Positions 26,887 through 36,602 of a stretch of DNA of 64,000 nucleotides are shown here, one piece after another (position 1 is the first letter of the stretch; each line of letters starts with the position of its first letter). The stretch is taken from NCBI RefSeq assembly GCF_009183365.2, contig NZ_CP068230.1, positions 879,001-943,000 on the forward strand, read 5' to 3'. The position numbers and the translations under genes are program-made. Source of the DNA: Shewanella algae (GTDB taxonomy: Bacteria > Pseudomonadota > Gammaproteobacteria > Enterobacterales > Shewanellaceae). The notes under the pieces were generated by a model. That model did not search any database and was not told the DNA's origin. It saw only the letters and a program-made list of their open reading frames with translations.

Positions 26887-26934
26887 TTGGGTGATGAGGT
26901 TTTATCACTCATTCAACAGTAAAAGGAATTAACC

Positions 26935-27453
26935 ATGCCAACACCATGTTATATCTCCATCGAAGGTCAAACCCAGGGCAACATCACCGCAGGCGCGTTT
27001 ACAGCCGAGTCAGTGGGCGACATCTTTGTGGAAGGTCATGAAGACGAGATGCTGGTTCAGGAATTCAACCATGTGGTGACAGTGCCGACCGACCCACAGT
27101 CAGGTATGCCTTCGGGTCAGCGGGTGCACAAGCCGTTCAAGTTCACCGTGGCGCTGAACAAGGCAGTGCCTTTGATGTACAACTCGCTGTCATCCGGTGA
27201 GAAGCTGAACAAGGTTGAGTTGAAGTGGTACCGCACCTCTATCGAGGGCAAGCAGGAGCACTTCTTCACTACCAAGCTTGAAGGTGCGACGATAGTGGAC
27301 ATCAACTGCCACATGCCACACTGCCAGGACCCGAACAAGGCGGATTTCACTCAATTGGTTGAGGTGTCAATGGCCTATCGCAAGATAGACTGGGACCACG
27401 TGAGTGCCGGTACTTCAGGTGCGGATGACTGGCGCAAGCCCATCGAAGCCTGA
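26935..27453 (+). CDS. hcp: T6SS tube protein Hcp (copy 1)
   Basis: A 172-residue Hcp, the usual size. It begins MPTPCYISIEGQTQGNITAG and contains the family core VQEFNHVVTVPTDPQSGMPSGQRVHKPF. Hexamers stack into the tube pushed into target cells. The protein sequence is identical to the copy at 62061-62579. RBS AAGGAA precedes the ATG. It is transcribed from the sigma-54-like promoter and is followed by a hairpin before vgrG. Confidence 0.97.
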   Translation: MPTPCYISIEGQTQGNITAGAFTAESVGDIFVEGHEDEMLVQEFNHVVTVPTDPQSGMPSGQRVHKPFKFTVALNKAVPLMYNSLSSGEKLNKVELKWYRTSIEGKQEHFFTTKLEGATIVDINCHMPHCQDPNKADFTQLVEVSMAYRKIDWDHVSAGTSGADDWRKPIEA

Positions 27454-27463
27454 TAGTGTGTGT

Positions 27464-27486
27464 CAGCCACCGCCTTGCGGTGGCTG
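27464..27486 (+). terminator. Hairpin after hcp (copy 1), possible attenuator
   Basis: CAGCCACCGC/GCGGTGGCTG stem with a tiny loop and only a weak T run (TGTTTG). Likely partial termination or mRNA 3'-end protection, giving more Hcp than VgrG. The remainder of the 306-bp hcp-vgrG gap holds no gene that I can see. Confidence 0.55.
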
Positions 27487-27759
27487 TTTGCCATTGGGGT
27501 GTTTTCTGGCGGGGACGTCAACTGACAGTGTAAACGGTTGATTGAGAGCCAGAGAGCAGGCCAATGGCTTTTGGTGCAATTCGGCTAAACGGACATTCAA
27601 CAGACATTCGAGTCAATCGCATTTAAACCAAGAGCAAAACGGCACTCAGCGAGCGGAGCTCAACGCCTTCCCCTAAAACAAGGGAAGCCGGGGCTCAGAC
27701 AGCAAGAGCTCAGACAGCAAGAGTACCGCGAAAGGACAGGGACAATAAGGACAGCGAAG

Positions 27760-29841
27760 ATGAGTCATCAAGGGAGCGGCATGCGTTTTGGATTCAAGGC
27801 GGGCAGTTTGGCAGAGGATAGCCTGTCGGTGCTGTCGTTCAAGCTGAAAGAATCGCTGTCGAGTCCTTATGTGGTAGAGCTTGAGTTGCTGAGTCGCCGG
27901 GACGATATAAAGGCGAGCGACTTGGTGGACCAGAGCGGGGTACTGAGTTGGTGGCAGGACGGCGAATGCCAGCGAGAATTGCACGGCATAGTAAGCCGCT
28001 TTGGCCGCGGCGACAGCGGCCATAGACAGACCCGCTACCGGCTGAGACTGGAGCCGGCCCTGAGCCGCCTGCAACTGCGGCGCAACAGCCGCATCTTCCA
28101 GGAAAAGAGCCTGACCGACATCATCGCGGTACTGTTCGGTGAAATGGGCATTACCGATTACGCCTTTCGCTGTGACCCGCGCCATGAAAGCCGCAAACGG
28201 GAATACTGCGTGCAGTATGGCGAGAGCGACTTTGACTTCTTCGAACGCCTGACCCGCGAAGCGGGACTGTTCTACTACTTCGAGCACAGCAGCGACAAAC
28301 ATACCCTGGTGCTGTGCGATGCACTGGACAAACTGAGCCTGAGCCCCCACAGCTACCCTTACAACGCCCTGGCGGGAGGACGCGCCGAGCAGGCGAGTGT
28401 CCGCAGCGCCGAATACCGCCACCGCCGTGCCGAGAGCGGGGCCACCCTCAAGGACTACAGCTTCCGCAAACCGGCCTACAGCTTCCTGCAACCGAGCACA
28501 GAGGATGCAGACTGGCAACAGAGCGGCTATGAACACTTCGACTACCCGGGGCGCTACAAGGACGATGCCGACGGCAAACTGTTCAGCAAGGTGCGCCTGG
28601 CGGGACTGAGACGGGAGAGCGAACAGCTGCTGCTCAAGAGTGACCAACTGCAGGCGTTGAGCGGGCAGAAGTTTGCCCTGAGCGAACACCCGGATGCGAG
28701 CCTTAATCGCGAATGGGTAATAGTGGCTGTCAGCCACACAGGCGAGCAGGGCAATGCGGCGGAAGAGGACAACAACAGCCGCGGCACGACTTACAGTAAC
28801 GAGATAGTGGCGGTGCCATCCTCCATGCAATGGCAGGCGGAGCCGAAAGCCAAACCACAGATGGCGGGGCCGCAGATAGCGACCGTGGTGGGGCCGAAGG
28901 ATGAAGAGATATTTTGTGACGAATACGGCCGGGTGAAGGTGCAGTTCCCCTGGGACAGATATGCCAGGGGTGACGAGCACGGCAGTTGCTGGATACGGGT
29001 CAGCCAGGGCTGGGCCGGTGGTCAGTATGGCTTTATGGCACTGCCGCGGATAGGGCATGAAGTGATAGTGTCGTTTCTGGACGGCGACCCGGACCAACCC
29101 ATCATCACCGGCCGGGCCTTCCATGCGGTGAACCAGGTGCCTTACGCGCTGCCGGCCCACAAGACCCGCACTGTGCTGAAGACCCAGAGCCACAAGGGCG
29201 AGGGCAGCAATGAGCTGAGGTTTGAGGATGAAGCGGGGGAAGAGGAGATTTACCTGCATGCGCAGAAAGACCTGAACTTACTGACCGAGAATGACAGGCA
29301 CGAGCATATCAAGCACGACAACCACCTGGATGTGGACAATGAAAGGCGCAGCCGCATCGGCGGCAACGACCACCTGACGGTGTTGGGCGAGTCCCGTCAG
29401 CAGGTCACGGGCGACAAGAGCCTGATAGTGGATGGCAGCTTACATCTAAAAGCCGGCTCCGTGTGGGTCAATGAAACCGGTGATGAAATTCATATCAAGG
29501 CGGGGCAAAAGGTGGTGTTGGAGTCTTCCTCTGAAATCACAGTCAAAGCCGGTGGCAGTTTTGTCAAAGTGGACCCGGCCGGGGTGCATCTTTCCGGCCC
29601 AGGGATCAACCTTAATGCCGGCGGCGGCGCAGCATCAGGCAGTGGTTATAGCGGCAAAGCGCCGGAGCTTCCGGGAGAAGTGGCCGCTGCCGAGCTTCCT
29701 AATCCCTTACCTCTGCAATTGGCTCCCGCCAGCATGGAAATGCTCTCCTACAACAATGTCGCCGTGGCTCGCTTGTGCCAAAAGCAAACCGATGGCAGTT
29801 GTCCTCTGGAAGATTGCCCTTGCTTGAAGCACAAGGGGTAA
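27760..29841 (+). CDS. vgrG: T6SS spike protein VgrG with Cys-rich C-terminal tail (copy 1)
   Basis: A 693-residue VgrG. Residues 1-~330 form the gp27-like base. A gp5-like OB fold (about 370-470) contains DEYGRVKVQFPWDRYARGDEHGSCWIRVSQGWAGGQYGFMALP. A repetitive beta-needle (about 490-620) follows. The last ~75 residues are an extension with a Pro-rich linker and a terminal Cys cluster (CQKQTDGSCPLEDCPC). No enzyme domain is fused, so effector delivery must be by cargo binding. The DUF4123 adaptor gene starts 6 bp downstream, pointing to the tail as its docking site (inference). The N-terminal half is almost identical to the copy at 62906. Confidence 0.96.
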   Translation: MSHQGSGMRFGFKAGSLAEDSLSVLSFKLKESLSSPYVVELELLSRRDDIKASDLVDQSGVLSWWQDGECQRELHGIVSRFGRGDSGHRQTRYRLRLEPALSRLQLRRNSRIFQEKSLTDIIAVLFGEMGITDYAFRCDPRHESRKREYCVQYGESDFDFFERLTREAGLFYYFEHSSDKHTLVLCDALDKLSLSPHSYPYNALAGGRAEQASVRSAEYRHRRAESGATLKDYSFRKPAYSFLQPSTEDADWQQSGYEHFDYPGRYKDDADGKLFSKVRLAGLRRESEQLLLKSDQLQALSGQKFALSEHPDASLNREWVIVAVSHTGEQGNAAEEDNNSRGTTYSNEIVAVPSSMQWQAEPKAKPQMAGPQIATVVGPKDEEIFCDEYGRVKVQFPWDRYARGDEHGSCWIRVSQGWAGGQYGFMALPRIGHEVIVSFLDGDPDQPIITGRAFHAVNQVPYALPAHKTRTVLKTQSHKGEGSNELRFEDEAGEEEIYLHAQKDLNLLTENDRHEHIKHDNHLDVDNERRSRIGGNDHLTVLGESRQQVTGDKSLIVDGSLHLKAGSVWVNETGDEIHIKAGQKVVLESSSEITVKAGGSFVKVDPAGVHLSGPGINLNAGGGAASGSGYSGKAPELPGEVAAAELPNPLPLQLAPASMEMLSYNNVAVARLCQKQTDGSCPLEDCPCLKHKG

Positions 29842-29847
29842 TGGGCC

Positions 29848-30375
29848 ATGAGTGAGTTACTGCCTGAATTGGCCGGTGTCGAGTATTGGATGCTGACCGA
29901 CAAAATTCGTTATCCCAAGGTGATGCAGCTGGCTTATCAACATGAAGCGGCTCCCGAATTGGCCGATCTCTTCATCAATAGTCCATTTGCCTACCTGATG
30001 CCACAGAGCCCGGTCATCTTTCGTTTGCGCCACGACAGCAGCCTGTTGTCCATATGGCAAAATGACTCCCTCTGGCGCAGCTCGGCGGTGATTTTTGCCA
30101 GCCAGACCGGGGCGTTCGACACACTGAAACAACACTTGCTGGCCCTGTTACAGCCCAGGATCCTGGGGCGCCAGACCATCTTCAGATATTACAGCAATCA
30201 AACGCTGGACCCCTTGTACTCTGAACTGGATGCCGATGATAGGGACACCCTTCTGGGGCCGGTCTCGGCGCTTTGGTGGGTCTCCCAGCAGGGCGAAATC
30301 AGGTCTCTGAAACACACACCCAAAGCCGTTGAAAGCTATAGCTTTAATTCAGCGGTTTTTAGTAAATGGATTTAG
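29848..30375 (+). CDS. DUF4123 T6SS adaptor/chaperone
   Basis: A 175-residue DUF4123-type protein (Tap/TEC/VasW class). It is soluble, starting MSELLPELAGVEYWMLTD, with the pattern PYL..PSPVIFRLRHDSSLL and a C-terminal DPLYSELDADDRDTLLGPVSALWW. DUF4123 adaptors load a specific effector onto the VgrG tip. Gene order hcp-vgrG-adaptor-effector-immunity equals the V. cholerae hcp2-vgrG2-vasW-vasX-tsiV2 cluster. The start is 6 bp after vgrG and the effector starts 4 bp after its stop, so the genes are co-expressed. Confidence 0.83.
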   Translation: MSELLPELAGVEYWMLTDKIRYPKVMQLAYQHEAAPELADLFINSPFAYLMPQSPVIFRLRHDSSLLSIWQNDSLWRSSAVIFASQTGAFDTLKQHLLALLQPRILGRQTIFRYYSNQTLDPLYSELDADDRDTLLGPVSALWWVSQQGEIRSLKHTPKAVESYSFNSAVFSKWI

Positions 30376-30379
30376 TTAA

Positions 30380-33300
30380 ATGAATCATAAAGATAACTTG
30401 GCACTTAGGGCCTGCCAAAACGTCCAGGATGAATGCCTGAGAATGTTGGCCGACTATCACAAAATGGATTATGCCGAATTGGCGAACATGAATACTCTGG
30501 AGCTGCAGAATAAATTCATCAGTTGGAAGTATGAAGTCGTACCAATTGACGTCAACAAGCATCTGCCTACCGTTACGCCTCCAGAGGATGGGGCCTGTGG
30601 AAAAGGAATTACAACCTGTGAAGGTGCCTATGTGGAGTATGAAGACGTACTCTATGTGCCAAATCATCCAAAGGATGGGAAGCGCTATTGGTATGCTCTG
30701 ACCTCTGAAGCGTTAGAAAGACTCAAGCAAGAAAGACAGCATTTGCAACTCAGTGACATGGATATCAATGCGCCCGACTTTAATGAAAAGATGCTGCAAA
30801 AGCTCAATGAGCTTGGGTTGCTCTCTCGTTATGACTATTTACCGTATGAGATATTTCTTTCTGATGCGGCAGATAAAGAAAGGTACAAAACATTATGGTT
30901 GCTCAAATGGACCCAAGGGCTGGGACTCTGGGTAAAAGCTGAACTTAATGAGTTGGATGATTATGCTCGCAGCGTAGGCTTTGAGTTGCTGGCTAAACAT
31001 TCCTTTATCAAGAGTGAGGTTGAGCTGCGCGTAAGAGCGGCTAATCATTACCCATCAGGCTCTTTGGATAGCTTGAATATCCAATATGTCTTGGGCGAGG
31101 CCAGAAAGAAAATTGAATTAGAACTGAAAGAATATGTGTTGGCTGAATGCAAAAAGCTGGAAGATAAAGCCAAAAAACAGGCCAATGGTTGGGAAACCGA
31201 TGATGGCACTAAGTTTATTTATGATGAAAATTTGGATTATTTTACCAGTGATAAAGAGAAGAATGTAGGTCTCTATGTTAGCAGTCTGAAACGCACTTTG
31301 GGATTTGAGTATAAGTCATTAACTTCTCAAAGTGATAGTGAGGCTGCTAAAACAGTTAATTATTTCTGGGGAGAAGAGTTTTTTCAGTATGATGATATTT
31401 TTAATGAGTCAGAAACTTCCTGGTCTAAATTAAGTAATCTTAGTGGTTCTTTAGGCTATGATACTAGGAAATATGGTTTTTACTGGAATCTTTTGATGTT
31501 TAATCTTTCCGGTATGGTCCTCAAGGAACAATGTCTTACATTAGAAGAGCTGAATAATAATAATCTATATAAAGAGATGTTTTCTTCATATAGGCAGTAT
31601 TCAAAAAAATATAATGCTGTTGTGAATGTTCGGCGTTCATCATTTTTTGGCGATGATGAACTGAATAATGAACAGGTAGAACTTCTTTTTGAGCTGTTAC
31701 AGAAGGATCGAAAACAAAAGCATTTTGAGCAATCGGATGACTATGTCTGGCTCAAGGCTTTCATGGAGAGTGGCGGTTTTCAGTGGGGCTATTGGGATAC
31801 GGTAGCTCTGGATATTAAGCTGGATGCTTTTTGGGAGAAGCAAGTTAAAGACCTACGGCAGATAAAACTGGAATCCATTCCGGATTTCTTTGAAAAACCC
31901 TTGTTAATCAAGAAGGCCTGTAAAGTTCGAATGGATTACTGGAAGACGCTTGCAAACTCCAGAGCTCAAAAGGGCGATGTGAGCAATATCAGTAAGAAAG
32001 TCAACAAGAAATCCTATTCAGTGCTTTGGAATTTTGAAGACTGGAGACCTGCCGTAAAACACCCGGGCATGATAATGAATCTGCCTGATAACAATGATCT
32101 CAGGGTTGTTGAATGTTATCTGCTCTCAGAAGGAGATGAAGGTACCCCTTTCTACCTCAGAACCCCATCTTGGTTGCTACCCGCATCCTCGGAAAAGCAC
32201 CTGGTTAGTTCAGGTAAGGGGCATGTTAAAGACATTTCTCAGCGGGTGGCCTTATCAGCCTCAACCAAAGCGGTTGAATCCAAGGAGGAGCGTGACGAAT
32301 TAAATGCGGTTGAAGCGCAGCAGAAAGAACCTACGCTGAACCAATTTCCCAAGGATGTGGTCGAGACAGTCAAACAGACAAAAGTCCGACTGCCTAAAGA
32401 TGCATACAAGAAGTTTATGAATCAAATTTCTGAGAATAAACAACTTTCTCTCGATATGTCCTTGATTCATTTTCAAAATGAGCATTCTTTACTGGGCAAG
32501 GATTGGGCCTACCAATCCAACACCAGTATGGATGGCTATACTGTTTCCGCTGATGCCCAACTTATGCGTTTCACCTCATCGGCAAGCAGTTCTTTAACGG
32601 CTCCGGGGTTGGCTATCCAAGGTTCTGAAGTAGCCAAAAGACTCAGTGGAGACACTGCGCTTAATCTATCTCTGGATCTGGCCAGAGCACAATTGGGTTT
32701 CAGTGCCTGGTTCCCCTTGGGAAATAAGGCTCCCGGGAACGCTTATGTGCCTTATAACCCCATGCCAGTGAAAGGGTTACAGCTTGATTTTCCCTATATT
32801 GCACGCAAGTCAGGTAATGAAGTCAAGCAACTGTATCAAGCCGGTGAAATTTGTTTTTGGCTACAGGTAACCACATACGGCCTTATAGCAGCCAGTTTGA
32901 ATTTGGCTACAAACATCAGCATAGGTCCCAGTGCAGATGGAAATGATGTAGGTGTTAAAGGCTCGGCGTTTCGGCCATCGGGTTATAATCGTTCGAAAAT
33001 AAAGGCCGAGGGGCCTGAGAATGTTATAGAAGGGGCCGCCCAGGCCGGAGCCACTGCGGAACTGTTTGCCGGTGCAGAAGTCGGCGGCACGGTAACAGGA
33101 GAAGTTCATTGGAAACCCCCAATGTCTTCCGATGTTCTTGATAAGACGCAAGAGAAGGAAGCGAAAGAGACGAAGCAAGATAAGGGGCAATTAAACACCA
33201 ATCAGTGGCGAAAGCTCGGTTCAATAACTGCCGGCGGCGCTGCAGGGATAGGTATTGGTGTTGAAGGGACATTTCGTTTGGGCTATGACGCGGGTTGTTT

Positions 33301-34315
33301 CTTCTTGGTCGTCGGCGCCAAGGTCGTTTGTGGCCCTGGGGTAAAGGGCAGCTTGAATATTGCAATCGACCCTTTCAGTACAGATCTTTTTGTTGGCTGT
33401 TTGTTGAACATGCTAAAGCAGAGTGGCTTTAGTCGCCTGGCCGTCTTTGACGATGAAGACTCCAAGCTTTTTTATATACTCAACCAAAGATTGACCTTGG
33501 CAATCGCCACAGGGCTCAGTCTGGCCGATATATTACTATTCCCTCCAAGGGTTTACGCAGATTGGCTGCATAAGTCGACTCAGGAAGATTATGCGCCTAT
33601 CATCGCTAAAAATATTTTGAAGGTGGACAAGCAGAAAAAAATGCAGAGTTGGTTGCTTAATCTACCTCCAGAATCTTTGGCGCCGCTCTTTGATGCCTTG
33701 ATTGCAATGCCTGGGGGCAAGAGTAGTGGCACTCAAGCTGAAGCATTGTTGTTTATTATGCAGCAACTGCAACCGGGAGACGATACAAGGGAGGTTGTAT
33801 TGCGCCGCCGCCAATTTACCAAGGCGCTGGAGTTAATGGGAGTGAAGGAGGGCCAGGAGGCGGCCTCTTATCTCAGGCGTTGGCAAAGAGTACTAGATAA
33901 CTGGTTAAAGTTAGCTCACTTTTTCTCCAAGATTGATGGCCAAATAGACGAACAGGATATAAAGGTCGTTCAAGGTGAGTTTAATAAATATATTGGTCTG
34001 CTGTGTAGTGGGATGTGTTGGTATTCCAACGAATGGGATGAGCCAGGGATTGGTCGTGATGGCAAACCAAAGCGTAAGAGTGCCTATGGCTGTTATTTAA
34101 CCCCCGAAGGGTTACAGGCCATGGTCGATGCCAAAATAGTCGATCCCGATAGCCAAAAATACCAGACTCTGCAAGAATCCGTCATCGAGGCAGAAAACTT
34201 GGCCAGGCTTGAACGCGGGCGAGATGGCAAGTTCAAGCAAAGAACTTGGAGTCTGACTGAGTTGGATACCCTACCTGCCCCTTCCAGAACAAAGAAAATA
34301 GAGGGCTTGCTTTGA
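30380..34315 (+). CDS. Large T6SS cargo effector, putative (possibly VasX/colicin-like)
   Basis: A 1311-residue protein with no signal peptide. An N-terminal ~130-residue segment has a small Cys pair (ACGKGITTC) and LYVPNHPKDGKRYWYALT. A long helical, charged region (130-750) follows. From about 840 to 1010 a glycine/alanine-rich region (SITAGGAAGIGIGVEGTFRLG, VVGAKVVCGPGVKGSLN) contains moderately hydrophobic stretches. Position behind vgrG and a DUF4123 gene, and before immunity-like genes, makes it an effector. The Gly-rich part resembles regions I associate with VasX/BTH_I2691-type pore-forming effectors, but I cannot prove that. The stretch 31200-31700 is clearly more AT-rich than flanking core genes, suggesting acquisition. 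Confidence 0.7.
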   Translation: MNHKDNLALRACQNVQDECLRMLADYHKMDYAELANMNTLELQNKFISWKYEVVPIDVNKHLPTVTPPEDGACGKGITTCEGAYVEYEDVLYVPNHPKDGKRYWYALTSEALERLKQERQHLQLSDMDINAPDFNEKMLQKLNELGLLSRYDYLPYEIFLSDAADKERYKTLWLLKWTQGLGLWVKAELNELDDYARSVGFELLAKHSFIKSEVELRVRAANHYPSGSLDSLNIQYVLGEARKKIELELKEYVLAECKKLEDKAKKQANGWETDDGTKFIYDENLDYFTSDKEKNVGLYVSSLKRTLGFEYKSLTSQSDSEAAKTVNYFWGEEFFQYDDIFNESETSWSKLSNLSGSLGYDTRKYGFYWNLLMFNLSGMVLKEQCLTLEELNNNNLYKEMFSSYRQYSKKYNAVVNVRRSSFFGDDELNNEQVELLFELLQKDRKQKHFEQSDDYVWLKAFMESGGFQWGYWDTVALDIKLDAFWEKQVKDLRQIKLESIPDFFEKPLLIKKACKVRMDYWKTLANSRAQKGDVSNISKKVNKKSYSVLWNFEDWRPAVKHPGMIMNLPDNNDLRVVECYLLSEGDEGTPFYLRTPSWLLPASSEKHLVSSGKGHVKDISQRVALSASTKAVESKEERDELNAVEAQQKEPTLNQFPKDVVETVKQTKVRLPKDAYKKFMNQISENKQLSLDMSLIHFQNEHSLLGKDWAYQSNTSMDGYTVSADAQLMRFTSSASSSLTAPGLAIQGSEVAKRLSGDTALNLSLDLARAQLGFSAWFPLGNKAPGNAYVPYNPMPVKGLQLDFPYIARKSGNEVKQLYQAGEICFWLQVTTYGLIAASLNLATNISIGPSADGNDVGVKGSAFRPSGYNRSKIKAEGPENVIEGAAQAGATAELFAGAEVGGTVTGEVHWKPPMSSDVLDKTQEKEAKETKQDKGQLNTNQWRKLGSITAGGAAGIGIGVEGTFRLGYDAGCFFLVVGAKVVCGPGVKGSLNIAIDPFSTDLFVGCLLNMLKQSGFSRLAVFDDEDSKLFYILNQRLTLAIATGLSLADILLFPPRVYADWLHKSTQEDYAPIIAKNILKVDKQKKMQSWLLNLPPESLAPLFDALIAMPGGKSSGTQAEALLFIMQQLQPGDDTREVVLRRRQFTKALELMGVKEGQEAASYLRRWQRVLDNWLKLAHFFSKIDGQIDEQDIKVVQGEFNKYIGLLCSGMCWYSNEWDEPGIGRDGKPKRKSAYGCYLTPEGLQAMVDAKIVDPDSQKYQTLQESVIEAENLARLERGRDGKFKQRTWSLTELDTLPAPSRTKKIEGLL

Positions 34316-35427
34316 TGGTGCAGATTCAAAGATCAAAATTTAATAAAACCCATAAATTAATCATTGCAGCATTGGTGTTATTGATATGCTTGCTCGGGTT
34401 ATCGCTATATGGCGGCCAGAGTACACAACCCAGCCAACATGCTGCGATTATTGAAAATGATGAGTTACTGGCTTTGGCTGCCGAGAGCCAGCCCAATCCG
34501 GACATCTATGCCAGTAGTTTGGTCAAACCCGGTGATTCTTTGTTTGCCGGTTTAAAGGCGTTGCAGGAGGGTAAGGATGATATTGCCGTTGAGGTTTTCG
34601 GTAAGATGGCTGAGGAAGGGAACATAGGTGCCATGTTATGGTATGGACTGACCAATATGGGCGCCGGTGTATACGGTACTGCTTCAGCTGTAGAGTGGAT
34701 TAACAAAGCGGCTCAGCAAGGAAATCCCTATGCGATGCGGCGCTTGGTACCGGCGGGAGAAACCCTGCAAAATTGTGAGTGGTATTTAGGCCAATACTGC
34801 GACGACGCCTGGGCAGACAAGGCGCGGGAAGCTTTCCTACAGCGCTTGCAAGCCAACCCCGATGATGTACTGAGTCGTTATGCAGCCTCCATGAATGCCG
34901 ACAGGGCGGCAGAAGCGGCCAAGCAGAAGTATTATGCCCCTATGGTTAGCCAGGCGCATAAATATGGCCGGGCTTATGAGGCTGGTGAACTCAACGAAGC
35001 CGATGCAGCCAAGGTGGTGACTCTACTCAAAATGGCGGCCAATGATAACTTTGCACCGGCAATGGACATACTGGCAGGTATTTTCTATAAAGTTATCGGC
35101 TTTGAGATGGCTAATTATTATGCCAAAAGAGCATTTCATTTAGGTTTTAACTCCTTAAATGCCATTATCCACGTGAATACTAAAGAGTGGCTTAAAGGAA
35201 CGAATCGGGATGAAATGCTGGTTGCTTTATCCTATATATATGCTGCTGAAAAGTATTACAGGAAAAGAAATATAGACTTTATCATTATAGATGATATCAA
35301 TAAGGGGGGGACGCCAGTGACCGATGAGGAAATTTCAGTTGCCAAAAAAAAGGCTGAAAAGATCATCTCAGAAATAACGCCGGTTATTTATATCGATGCA
35401 ATTTACGATGTGGAAGTCTATCACTAG
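34315..35427 (+). CDS. Putative membrane-anchored immunity protein, paralogue 1
   Basis: A 370-residue protein with one N-terminal membrane helix (LIIAALVLLICLLGLSLYG) and a periplasmic remainder. The conserved block is NDELLALAAESQPNPDIYAS. Helical Sel1/TPR-like repeats follow (GAMLWYGL, WINKAAQQGNPYAMRRL, ANDNFAPAMDILAGIF), with a Cys pair in CEWYLGQYC that may form a disulphide. The start at 34315 overlaps the effector stop (TGATG); a TTG at 34312 is an alternative. A periplasm-facing anchored protein after an effector gene fits immunity against a toxin acting from the periplasm or on the membrane. Paralogues at 35439 and 36603. Confidence 0.65.
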   Translation: MVQIQRSKFNKTHKLIIAALVLLICLLGLSLYGGQSTQPSQHAAIIENDELLALAAESQPNPDIYASSLVKPGDSLFAGLKALQEGKDDIAVEVFGKMAEEGNIGAMLWYGLTNMGAGVYGTASAVEWINKAAQQGNPYAMRRLVPAGETLQNCEWYLGQYCDDAWADKAREAFLQRLQANPDDVLSRYAASMNADRAAEAAKQKYYAPMVSQAHKYGRAYEAGELNEADAAKVVTLLKMAANDNFAPAMDILAGIFYKVIGFEMANYYAKRAFHLGFNSLNAIIHVNTKEWLKGTNRDEMLVALSYIYAAEKYYRKRNIDFIIIDDINKGGTPVTDEEISVAKKKAEKIISEITPVIYIDAIYDVEVYH

Positions 35428-35438
35428 CAGAGGTAAGC

Positions 35439-36587
35439 ATGGATGCGACTGTGGGCACAATTATAGAAAGGTTCGAAAAAATCTCTGAAAAGAAGAAGCG
35501 GGCCGGGTTACTGTTGCTGGCGGTAGCCACGTTTTCTGCTCTCTTGGCCGTTGTTATCTACTTATATATCAACAGAGATCTTAGCTATTCGCATCAACCC
35601 ATTCTTGAAAATAAGGAGCTCTTGGCACTTGCAGCCAAGAGTCAGCCTAATCCGGACATTTACGCCAGCAGCGTGATTAAACCCGACAACCCCTTATTTT
35701 CAGGACTCTATAAGTTGCAACGACTTCAGTATCAGGCGGCCAGTAGTGAGCTGGCCGCCTTTGCCAGTAGCGATAATTCAAAGGGAATGTATTGGTATGG
35801 TTTGGCATCTTTGGGGTTGAATATACTCAGTTCTGATGCGCCGAGTATGATAGAGCGGTCAGCTAAGCTGGGTAATCCCTATGCGATGAAAAAACTTGTT
35901 CCCACTAAAGATGAAGAGAATATCTGTCACTTTTACTTGGTGGGTTTCTGTGACCGGAGTTGGGCAGATAAAGCGCAGCAAGCCTTTGAAGAAAGAGTAA
36001 AAAATAATCCGACAGATGTGCAGGCTCGTTATGCTGCCTCAAAGGCATTGGATAGAGCTGCTGAGGCAGCTAGGAATAAGTATTATGCACCGTTAACGGA
36101 TTTGGTAGTCGAGTATATGGACACCCATAGAAGTAATGTCCGTACAGTTGAAGAAAATAGAAAGTTAGCACAGCTATTAACCTTGGCAGCAAACAATAAC
36201 TTTGTCCCTGCTATGAATATGCTTGCTATGCGTGCTTTTGTTGATACGATTGGTTATGGTAAATCAATATTCTGGGCTGAAAAGGCTATGCTGCTCGGAA
36301 GTGATTCTACTAGCTCAATATATTTTAGAAATAAGGAGATGTTTAATAAGACATCTGATCGAGAATATCTTGTACGTGCACTTCCTTATGCATATGTTGC
36401 GAATGATTATTTTGGTGATGATGCGATTTTACGATTTTTAAAAGATGATGTCAGTAAAATCGAAAAGCCATTTGTGAAAGCTGAATTGTTTAATGCCAAG
36501 GAAGAAGCGAAAAAAATTATTGAGAAAATAACCCCTGTTGTATATATTGATGAGTTATTCGATCATCGTTATTATAATTATTATTAA
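35439..36587 (+). CDS. Putative membrane-anchored immunity protein, paralogue 2 (diverged)
   Basis: A 382-residue protein with the same build as its neighbours: an N-terminal membrane helix (LLLLAVATFSALLAVVIYLYI), the block KELLALAAKSQPNPDIYASS and Sel1-like helical repeats. The paired Cys is kept (CHFYLVGFC), as is the C-terminal EKITPVVYIDELFD. Overall it is much less similar to copies 1 and 3 than these are to each other. It is AT-rich toward the 3' end. Start at 35439 has AGAGGT before it, 11 bp after paralogue 1. It may protect against a different toxin variant. Function inferred from position only. Confidence 0.6.
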   Translation: MDATVGTIIERFEKISEKKKRAGLLLLAVATFSALLAVVIYLYINRDLSYSHQPILENKELLALAAKSQPNPDIYASSVIKPDNPLFSGLYKLQRLQYQAASSELAAFASSDNSKGMYWYGLASLGLNILSSDAPSMIERSAKLGNPYAMKKLVPTKDEENICHFYLVGFCDRSWADKAQQAFEERVKNNPTDVQARYAASKALDRAAEAARNKYYAPLTDLVVEYMDTHRSNVRTVEENRKLAQLLTLAANNNFVPAMNMLAMRAFVDTIGYGKSIFWAEKAMLLGSDSTSSIYFRNKEMFNKTSDREYLVRALPYAYVANDYFGDDAILRFLKDDVSKIEKPFVKAELFNAKEEAKKIIEKITPVVYIDELFDHRYYNYY

Positions 36588-36602
36588 TCCTATTATCTGT
36601 AG

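Larger units (their letters stand above)
26739..28854 (+). repeat. Direct repeat, copy 1 (hcp-vgrG)
   Basis: This segment is nearly identical to 61864-64000. It covers the promoter with its palindromes, all of hcp, the hcp-vgrG spacer and at least the first 365 codons of vgrG. The offset between copies is 35,126 bp over hcp and 35,146 bp over vgrG, because about 100 bp of the spacer differs and is 20 bp longer in copy 2. The true right end lies beyond the window. Confidence 0.92.

Noticed and set aside
27673..29259. 528-codon minus-strand frame opposite vgrG, recurring opposite copy 2 (63125-63982)
   Set aside because: It recurs only because vgrG is duplicated. Composition is that of an antisense shadow and there is no start context.
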